The notes below the pieces were generated by a model, which saw nothing but the letters and a program-made list of their open reading frames with translations, made no database searches and was not told the DNA's origin. From the NCBI RefSeq assembly GCF_010093535.1, contig NW_022985192.1:479369-543368 (forward strand): a stretch of 64,000 bases of DNA, given 5' to 3'. Positions 57,475 through 64,000 of this stretch are shown here, one piece after another. A program made the position numbers and the translations under genes. This stretch comes from Lindgomyces ingoldianus. Taxonomy: Eukaryota > Ascomycota > Dothideomycetes > Pleosporales > Lindgomycetaceae. Every line of letters begins with the position of its first letter. Position 1 is the stretch's first letter.

Positions 57475-58317
57475 TCAAGTCACGCTTGGGACTGTAGTTA
57501 AACTCGCCGTATCGACGCTCTCCCCATCCCCCCAAATCTCTTTACTCTCCACCTCCACATCCTTCATCGCCCCAGCTACCTCCTCGAGCTTCATAACCAC
57601 GTCCAAGACACCCTTATTGACCTTTTCAAAATACCGGTCATTAGCCTCTCTCCTCTTCCTCGACAGCTCGATATCCTTCTCCGTCTCTTCTTCCAGTCTA
57701 CTTCTCTCAAACGTGCCCCCAATCCCACTTCCCACGCTCCCGGGACCGCCCTGAGACCCACCAAGCTTCTGAGCACGGTCCGTGGCAAGCATATCTGCGG
57801 CATCAGTCCCTTTTGCCAATTTCCGCTCCTCCACACCTTGCCCTTCCTCTTCGGCTTCGCTTCTTGCCCACGCTTTGGCAAGTTCGATCTGTGCTCTTCG
57901 CAGCTCGTCTAATGCGCGGGAATGCTCAGATCCAAACACAGTCATCCCAGGCCCTTTAATTGCACTCAATTCCACTTCTTCAAGCGTGTTTTGCATTTCA
58001 GCCCATATGGCTTCTGCGCGCGACGAGGCTTCAGCATCGGCGGCTTGGTTTTGCTGGTTTTGGCGACGGATGAAGGGAGCTGAGGGGTTGGATGATATGG
58101 GGCTGAGATTATCGGTGTCGGTATGACTGGGTGGTAAGGGGCGCTTGGAATCAGGGCCAAGGAGGGAGCGTTGGCGGGTTAGAGGGGTGCGTGTCGGTTT
58201 CCCTTCTGTGGATGGGATGAGGGATGTGTTGGAAGCATTGCGGGATGGGGGGCCGACAAAGAGGGCAGGCGCGGGAAGGCGGTTGGAGGTTGTTTTTGTT
58301 ATGCTGTTTGCCGACAT
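57475..58317 (-). CDS. Conserved fungal coiled-coil protein, 280 aa
   Basis: A single-exon ORF starts MSANSITKTTSNRLPAPALF. The N-terminal third is Pro/Ser/Thr-rich with basic spots (TRTPLTRQRSLLG). A conserved-looking core spans about 98-155: SRAEAIWAEMQNTLEEVELS, GMTVFGSEHSRALDELRR and QIELAKAWARSEAEEE. A Gly-rich stretch (GGSQGGPGSVGSGIGG) leads to a second helical region (SRLEEETEKDIELSRKRREA) and VLDVVMKLEEVAGAMKDVE. I believe the core is shared with uncharacterised proteins across filamentous ascomycetes, but no function is known to me. It is head-to-head with RPS23, about 390 bp apart, and may share its promoter. Confidence 0.78.
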   Translation of the reverse strand: MSANSITKTTSNRLPAPALFVGPPSRNASNTSLIPSTEGKPTRTPLTRQRSLLGPDSKRPLPPSHTDTDNLSPISSNPSAPFIRRQNQQNQAADAEASSRAEAIWAEMQNTLEEVELSAIKGPGMTVFGSEHSRALDELRRAQIELAKAWARSEAEEEGQGVEERKLAKGTDAADMLATDRAQKLGGSQGGPGSVGSGIGGTFERSRLEEETEKDIELSRKRREANDRYFEKVNKGVLDVVMKLEEVAGAMKDVEVESKEIWGDGESVDTASLTTVPSVT

Positions 58318-58705
58318 TCTGAGCTCAAGGTGGTGATATATCCTTCATAGTACTTGAAATGGTTCAATCAAAGGTTGGGTTGTTGATGTAGAGGGCATCC
58401 GATAAGATAAGATGCGATTAGATAAGATTCGACCAAATTCGCCACTAGCGCCTCGCTTCAGCGCACTTTCGAATTCTCAGGATCAAGCAGCTTCATCGAA
58501 CCTTCGAACCCAACCCACCCCAATTACCCAGCGATCCCCCAATAAGTCGGTACGGCGCCTTCATATCCTTCCCTCCTTCCCCTCCCTCGATTCTCAGCCA
58601 TTTGCTATTCTCATCGAGCTGAGGTTTCCACCAAACCCAACCCCCCAAAACCACGCACCTCATTCATTGATTCACATCACTAACAACTTCCGCCTAACAG
58701 CAATC
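58318..58705. promoter_or_regulatory. Divergent promoter between the coiled-coil gene and RPS23
   Basis: A 388-bp divergent interval. The part before RPS23 is pyrimidine-rich (for example around 58565-58590), as common for ribosomal protein gene leaders. Confidence 0.5.
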
Positions 58706-59254
58706 ATGGGTAAAGGAAAGCCGAGAGGTCTCAACGCTGCCCGCAAGCTACGTAACCATCGCCGCGAAGGCCGCTGGGCCGATCTGCACTACAAGAAGCG
58801 TCTGCTCGGAACCGCCTACAAGTCGTCTCCCTTTGGTGGCTCTTCGCACGCTAAGGGCATCGTTCTCGAGAAGGTTGGCGTTGAGGCTAAGCAGCCCAAC
58901 TCTGCTATCCGGAAGTGTGTCAGGGTTCAGTTGATCAAGAACGGAAAGAAGGTCACTGCTTTCGGTATGTCACAATGCCCCTCGAAAATGGCACTGGAAG
59001 ATGGATGGCAGGCTGCAGACTTGGCAACGGGAGGCTGGTTGGAGCGAGTCTGTGCTAATTCTAATTGTGTTGCAGTCCCCAACGACGGTTGTCTCAACTT
59101 CGTAGACGAGAACGACGAAGTGCTCCTCGCCGGATTCGGTCGTAAAGGCAAAGCCAAGGGTGATATTCCCGGTGTGCGTTTCAAGGTTGTCAAGGTTTCT
59201 GGTGTCGGTCTCTCTGCGTTGTGGAAGGAGAAGAAGGAAAAGCCTAGGTCATAA
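58706..59254 (+). CDS. RPS23: 40S ribosomal protein S23 (uS12)
   Basis: Exons are 58706-58964 and 59076-59254, giving 145 aa, the usual length. It starts [20 protein letters not shown] and contains the universally conserved [20 protein letters not shown], then [20 protein letters not shown] after the intron, ending KEKPRS. The PNSA loop monitors decoding in the 40S subunit, and its Pro is hydroxylated in other eukaryotes. The 111-nt intron (GTATGT...TTGCAG) contains no stop in the reading frame and is a multiple of three, so the unspliced RNA keeps one open frame; naive ORF calling gives a longer false protein. The ATG chosen gives the canonical N-terminus. Confidence 0.97.
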   Translation: MGKGKPRGLNAARKLRNHRREGRWADLHYKKRLLGTAYKSSPFGGSSHAKGIVLEKVGVEAKQPNSAIRKCVRVQLIKNGKKVTAFGMSQCPSKMALEDGWQAADLATGGWLERVCANSNCVAVPNDGCLNFVDENDEVLLAGFGRKGKAKGDIPGVRFKVVKVSGVGLSALWKEKKEKPRS

Positions 59255-59908
59255 GCTTCTAGCGAAAAATATTCAGCGTACGTGCGTGGGTGCGAAGCGA
59301 AGCATCGTGCATTGAGGACGATGGAATGGGCTGGGGATGGTCGGCTGACACATGGGATGGCATACGGAGTCTTCACTGGGGACATTTCTGTATTTCGAGA
59401 GGCATGAATATCTCATGATCAGCTTGATGGAGGTTAGATAGAAAACCTGACCTGTGCGAGCACAAATTCCGTCATAGTGTTAGGGATATTGGTCCTTGTT
59501 TGTTTCTCAAGTCAAGAACTATCTAGCAGTGATAAAACGTGCCATGCTAAACCGCCTATACCCTACCCGGTTCTTTCTCCACACGATTCACGAATAATAC
59601 TAGCGAGTTGAATATCGACAAAACGTTAACCATACATAAAACGGAATTTGTCTTCTAATCAGACACGTGCTCACTACTTGCTTCGACATATGAGCAGCAT
59701 TCTAATCCACCCAACGGAACACAAATAGGCCAAAGCCCACCATTTGAACGCCAGCCACCTGAACGCCAGCCACCATATGTCCTAAAACAAACCAATCTCT
59801 AAACAGCAATCAGGAGAAACAAGGGTATCTAATCAAAAACGCCAACCACACACCAGCAAACACCAGCCATACACCCTACCCACATTCGCCCAATGCAAAC
59901 CCGGCCCC
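59255..59908. other. Convergent intergenic region with a 15-bp tandem repeat
   Basis: It holds the 3' ends of RPS23 and IMA1. Two copies of TGAACGCCAGCCACC occur in tandem at 59745-59774. Nothing else recognised. Confidence 0.5.
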
Positions 59909-61728
59909 TTAGCCCGAAAACAAAGAATTAAAAGTATCCTCCAAGCCAGTCATCTTAGGCTTCGTATACGTGTCGTACTTCAGTTTCGGAGGTTCAAAAA
60001 GCTCTTCATCCTTCCTGACCCAGCTTGGAGCTTGCCGCAGGCTCTCCTGTGTCGTCGGCGAGCCCTGGGAATTCATGACTTCAGCGAAGAAGTTCTTCTT
60101 CGCTGACTGCGTGGCGGGCTGGAAGATGCTGGGTTTCCAGGGGTTGCGGCGTTCGTGTTCTTTGTGTTTAGGAGGTGGTGCAGGGACTCTGCGATCGAAG
60201 GGGTTGGTGGAGGGTTTGGCGAAGATGGAGTGAGGTTGACGGGGTGGGGGTGCTGAAGGCGCTTGGCTGAAGACGGGTGGCAAGATTTGTTGGGGCGGTG
60301 CAAATGTTCGGCGGGTTGGAGTCCAGTCCATGTCGTCGTTGAGGGTCTTGTTGACGTGCGCTTTGCGGAGATACGGGGTATATACGTCACTGTCGTCGTC
60401 ACGGAAAGAGGAAATAGACTCGGTGGGCGATGGAGGATATTGGTCATTTAGAATGCCGGTAGCTTCTCCTGGATTGCTAATTGGGAAGGATTCGGTGAAG
60501 GATTGCGCCATGGTGTCGAATGAATCGTACTTCGGACGTGCGGGCTGGTATGGCTCTTGAGTGCCCTCACGGCTGGTAGCCTGGGGAAGGTACGGATCGA
60601 TCCTCTTCATGAATGTCTTTGTAGATTGGTAGTCGATGTAGACAATTTGTCTGGAGAGCAATGTTGCCTGAATCAGTTAGCAGCTGGTCTAAAACACACC
60701 GGGGAAACTTGCGTACGGCGATGACAAAAGCTAGAGAGATGGCATGGCCGACCCGGAAGAACTGGAGGTTGCCGTTGTAGGCAGAAGGGTCTTGAGATCG
60801 ATAGAAAATGCCATACCGCACGGCAACAACCACGAGTCGTAGAAGCCATTGCGAGGTGAGACCTCGCATTCGACCGCCCGCCCGATTGATTTTAGTTTCC
60901 AATTGTGGATTCCACCAAAACGTGAGTAAGTCAGCAACCAGGGTGTATTTGATCTGCAGCATGACTGGGGGGGAATTGAAGCAGAACCGCTCCACCGCGA
61001 AGGCTGTCAAGGCCTGCTCGAGACACAGGGGCCAGTCGAACACTGTGGCGGCACCACTTCCTGTGTCTGATTGTAGCATGATTCCAAACAGGTGCCAGAC
61101 AATGCCCACTGCGACGCTAGCATAGTATATCCATTTCGCGGCGAAGACGACACGGAGCAGCCATGCCTGTTTCGTAGTGTCGTGCTGTGCCCGATTACGC
61201 TTCGAGAATTGCAGGATGCGACGAAGATGATCCGTATTGGCCGTATATTGCGCCGCTCGAATCTGTTTCTGGACTGTGTGGACGCACTTGTCGCATACGG
61301 GGGGATACCGACGTTCAAGCTCATCTCGAAAGGCATCGACGGAGGCCTCGTACTTGGTGTAGTCGGGGTCGTCGTCGTCAGGGAGGTACTCGGCCATGGC
61401 CTTATTCACGAGGAGTTGGTTGCGCTGACACGATTTGCAGAACGCGTCTTTGGCCGTTGACACCTGCGGAGAGGGAGAGCGGGAATGCGCATATCGGACG
61501 AATCGAGGAGCTGTGTCCTCGACGGGAGGATCTACGATTCCTCCTTTCTGCGGGGATGTATCAGCAACCTGTTTCTCTCCTAAGGGTTTGGTGAAGGACC
61601 TCATCGACGTAGTTCATGCTTTCGCAGTGCGGACACAGCCAGGCACGAGTTATGCCTGCCTGGTTGTCACGCGAGTAGGTGCCGCAGTAGTGGCAGGTCA
61701 GGCCCGGTCGGAACAGCCTCCTCGCCAT
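59909..61728 (-). CDS. IMA1: Inner nuclear membrane protein IMA1 (Samp1/NET5 family)
   Basis: Exons are 61728-61600, 61547-60717 and 60667-59909, giving 572 aa; introns are 52 and 49 nt. The N-terminal zinc ribbon has CHYC and CPHC followed by SMNYVDEKGGIVDPP, the Ima1 N-terminal signature, and a second pair (CKSCQRNQLL, CDKCVHTVQ) lies further on. Hydrophobic segments follow (WIYYASVAVGIVWHLFGIML, LTAFAVERFCF, LLRLVVVAVRYGIFY, AISLAFVIA). The C-terminal 230 residues are a Pro/Ser-rich nucleoplasmic tail ending GLEDTFNSLFSG. In fission yeast Ima1 links the nuclear envelope with heterochromatin and microtubules. I preferred the acceptor at 61548 over a nearer one because it restores the NYVDE-KGGIVDPP motif and a 52-nt intron instead of 31 nt. 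Confidence 0.92.
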
Positions 61729-62140
61729 GTTGTGTATGTAGGGAAGTAGACGAGTAGTACAAAAGGCCTTTCGGTTCGGTGCGTGATTGCGCTCAAGTGC
61801 CAGAATACGGGAGTCCTCGACTTTCCCTCGTTGGCAGAAAATACTCGGCATGCCGGCTTGGCAAGGCGGTCACTCGGGCGGCGCGGAGAGCAAAATCACC
61901 CACCCCCGCTTAAGTTTTGATATGTTCACCCTCGTCAGTTTCTCCCAATTGCGCGTGAGAGGAGTGAGGGTAGCTTCGAGGACGTCAAGTCGCATTCATA
62001 GCTCCTCTTTGGTAGTTATACTGTTGCAATTCTTTGTCCTCGCCCACGGCTCCTTTGTCCTCCTCACTCCACACATTTAACCCACATCCTAACTAAACCT
62101 TCCTGCATCCGATCTCCTACCTCCTCCCCACTATATCACA
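61729..62140. promoter_or_regulatory. Divergent promoter between IMA1 and MRPL40
   Basis: A 412-bp head-to-head interval. The last 100 bp before the MRPL40 ATG are pyrimidine-rich, probably its leader. Confidence 0.5.
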
Positions 62141-63348
62141 ATGCAACGCATCATCAACCGTGCGGAGCGTGCAACCCGCACCCGGATCCGTCGCCTCGAC
62201 CGTCTAAAAGCCAAAGAGCGCAATCTCGCAGAAAAGCAGTACAGATTCCAAGCTTTGCAGAGGGAGAATCGATGGATCCGCCAAGAGCTCAAAACCGCCC
62301 GCCAAAACCTCATCGAAGACTGGAAGTTGGGCCCCCTGCGGCCAAACAGAGCTGTGGGGGAAAATAAAGAAAAATTCGGTGCGTTGGAGCGTGAGCAAAT
62401 GGGTCGGCCTCAATTACCAAATCATATGAAGTTCAAGGAGGAACTATTGCCTTTCAAGCCGGACGACCGTGTCGTGGTGATTCGAGGCCCTGAGAAGGGC
62501 AAGATTGGAGTAATCCAGAGGGTCAACAGAGACACGAACGAGGTCGTTGTCAAGGACGTGAACGTGGTGCGCATTAGACTCTATCCTCTCGTCTCAGGTA
62601 CTGCATCATGTCTACCTACTAATGCCATCCCCAGTCGTTCGTCGATGGCCGCGCCTTCGACGCCTTCGGTAACACTCCAGAAGCCCGGCGCGAAGCCCCA
62701 CTACCACTCCCGTTCCAAGACCTCAAGCTCGTCTACAAATGGGAGAATCCGCGCAACGGCCGTGAAGAAGACATTGTCGTGGACAGCATACGACTCGAGA
62801 AACGCGTGGAATGGGACGAGGATGGCAATTCACGGGAAATAGTTGACCCGTACACTGGGAAGCCTCGATACGACCGCTACATCGCAGGCACGGATATTAG
62901 GATCGAGTTAACTGACGAGCAGATGAAGAAGGAGGAGGACCCGGATTACAGGTCCTATGAGTGCGATACAACAATTGATATCATCGAAGGTCCTGACAGC
63001 CAAACATTCAATGTTCCTCTAGTGCATCCTCCAATGCCCTATAGCGTCATCGACGAGCTGAGGAACAAGTACGGGAAAACTAGGACGAGGCACGACCCCG
63101 AATTTATCGAGAAGATTGAGGCGATGGAGAGAATGGAGCAAGAGAAGAAGAAGTTGCCCGAGCATATGAAAACGCCAATGCAGGTTCTTCGAGAAATGAA
63201 ATTCGCGGAGAAGGCCGCTCAGCCAGCGCCAACTTTGACCCCGGAAATGCTGGAGCGGATTGGACAGATCATGAAAACGAAAATGCCTACGCCTACCCTG
63301 CGGAAACTACAGCAAGAGGGAAAGCTGCGGGAGGATAATGTCGCGTGA
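62141..63348 (+). CDS. MRPL40: Mitochondrial large-subunit ribosomal protein uL24m (KOW domain)
   Basis: Exons are 62141-62566 and 62635-63348 with a 68-nt intron, giving 379 aa. The N-terminus is strongly basic (RAERATRTRIRRLDRLKAKE), serving as import signal and rRNA contact. The KOW motif is at about 106-135: FKPDDRVVVIRGPEKGKIGV then IQRVNRDTNEVVVKDVN. The long C-terminal extension (RIELTDEQMKKEEDPDYRSY, YSVIDELRNKYGKTRTRHDP, GQIMKTKMPTPTLRKL) is typical of fungal Mrpl40/uL24m. The intron donor GTGCGC is non-consensus; an alternative site three bases earlier would keep frame and drop one Val. It acts in the mitochondrial 54S subunit. Confidence 0.92.
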
Positions 63349-63732
63349 GGAGTGGGTTTGGACAGTAAAATATTGTAGATAGTAGATCCATTGTACTATA
63401 CCGTTCAAGTCCATGTGGGCCGTGGGATATCAACCGTATGACCCACACAAACGCCTGTCAATCCTAAGTCTCTTACGCCAAAGCTCAGTGTATTACTCCA
63501 CTCTTTAGCACTTTTCCTTGTGCACCTGCTCACATGGTCACTGAAAAGTATATCCCTGGCACTGCCTTCCCTCTAATGTAGTGTAGGCATAGGGATCTGG
63601 AAGTGGAAAACCATGCTTCACTCTCATCTAGGTTTTCCTGCTCTCTTCAACCCTAGAAAAATGCCTTCCGAAGTACATCATGGGCTTTTTAGCCCACTCC
63701 CATTGTTGCTATTCCCATTGTAACCCAGGTTG
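63349..63732. other. Convergent intergenic region
   Basis: About 380 bp between the MRPL40 and ALG14 stop codons; both 3' UTRs probably meet here. Nothing else recognised. Confidence 0.5.
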
Positions 63733-64000
63733 TCAAACCAAGATGCCACAATACTCCGCTCGTCCCGCCTTTCCCTCCAATTCCTCCCACTGTACCAGAA
63801 ATCGATCGACAACCCTAACAAGCAATCGTCCACTCAAACTCAATGTCTTCACCCTCGCAAAGCTCTCCACATACACAGACTTCATCTTTCCTCTACTCTG
63901 CGCGCCTCGGATATTGAAGAACTTGAGGATAAGGGAAGCCAGGACTAGTATCACCGCCGTAGCGGGCCCATTTGTGATGACAAGATCTGGCAGATCCCGT
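63733..64000 (-). CDS. ALG14: ALG14, UDP-GlcNAc transferase membrane anchor (3' part, cut by window edge)
   Basis: The open frame runs off the right edge. It reads DLPDLVITNGPATAVILVLA, then NIRGAQSRGKMKSVYVESFA, RVKTLSLSGRLLVRVVDRFL and VQWEELEGK, ending EYCGILV. These are the C-terminal motifs of Alg14: the NGPAT loop, YVESxARVxxLSLSG and FxVQWExL. Alg14 anchors Alg13 to the cytosolic face of the ER, and the complex adds the second GlcNAc to the dolichol-linked oligosaccharide. The N-terminal membrane anchor and the start are outside the window. The first complete codon from the edge begins at 63999. Confidence 0.92.
   Translation of the reverse strand, partial: RDLPDLVITNGPATAVILVLASLILKFFNIRGAQSRGKMKSVYVESFARVKTLSLSGRLLVRVVDRFLVQWEELEGKAGRAEYCGILV

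Noticed and set aside
58412..58705. N-terminal extension of the RPS23 open frame
   Set aside because: uS12 starts [10 protein letters not shown] at 58706; the upstream frame is untranslated leader that happens to be open.
61569..61599. 31-nt intron alternative in IMA1
   Set aside because: The acceptor at 61548 gives a normal 52-nt intron and restores the NYVDE-KGGIVDPP family motif.
1..64000. Iron/redox gene cluster (DRE2, GRX5, CCP1, peroxiredoxin)
   Set aside because: The genes are 7-47 kb apart with unrelated genes between them and on both strands; co-occurrence is best explained by chance.
1..64000. CRISPR array, operon or prophage
   Set aside because: The sequence is eukaryotic, with spliced genes; no regular direct repeats with spacers were seen.

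Overview
The window looks like nuclear DNA of a filamentous ascomycete (Pezizomycotina; a leotiomycete is my guess, not proven). The reasons are many short GT-AG introns of about 45-110 nt, a tRNA with a short intron, a fungal NACHT-ankyrin NLR, a HeLo-like N-terminus, F-box proteins, a Ser/Thr-rich wall protein, and single-copy genes in typical filamentous-fungal form. Almost every gene has introns, so I rebuilt exon chains by hand from splice sites, reading phase and remembered family motifs. Phases close to whole codons in all models given as complete.

Layout. 1-7 kb holds a decayed secreted-protein fragment, an STF2-like hydrophilin (-), the Fe-S assembly factor DRE2 (+) and an 8-exon sugar transporter with a 12-nt exon (-). 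7-25 kb is an accessory stretch: a cyclase-family pseudogene with two lesions, about 3.7 kb without a clear gene, an unknown 469-aa protein with a Cys/His cluster, an intact Tc1/mariner-like transposase ORF, a small 2EXR/F-box-like protein, an unresolved candidate gene, and an intact 1186-aa HeLo-like/NACHT/ankyrin NLR. Two diverged copies of a dispersed repeat lie in inverted orientation at 11.76-11.93 and 24.23-24.42 kb and bracket this block. 25-39 kb is sparse: a p24 cargo receptor, an SDR, a Ser/Thr-rich wall-type protein and an AAAP amino-acid permease, separated by long gene-free stretches. 40-64 kb is dense and mostly conserved: PrxQ/Dot5-type peroxiredoxin, tRNA-Asn, a membrane-anchored Dabb protein, a small DUF membrane protein, GRX5, a coiled-coil protein, cytochrome c peroxidase, an F-box protein, a Dal5/Tna1-type MFS transporter, a conserved coiled-coil protein, ribosomal protein uS12 (RPS23), inner nuclear membrane protein IMA1, mitochondrial ribosomal protein uL24m, and the 3' part of ALG14 cut by the right edge.

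How the genes relate. There is no operon-like or biosynthetic cluster. DRE2 (cytosolic Fe-S), GRX5 (mitochondrial Fe-S), CCP1 and the peroxiredoxin are all iron or redox functions but are scattered, and I treat this as chance. The most system-like locus is the NLR with its accessory surroundings. The most unusual gene-structure features are a start codon split by an intron (STF2-like), a 12-nt exon (sugar transporter), a 28-nt exon (amino-acid permease), a GC-AG intron (cyclase pseudogene) and a frame-preserving stop-free intron (RPS23).
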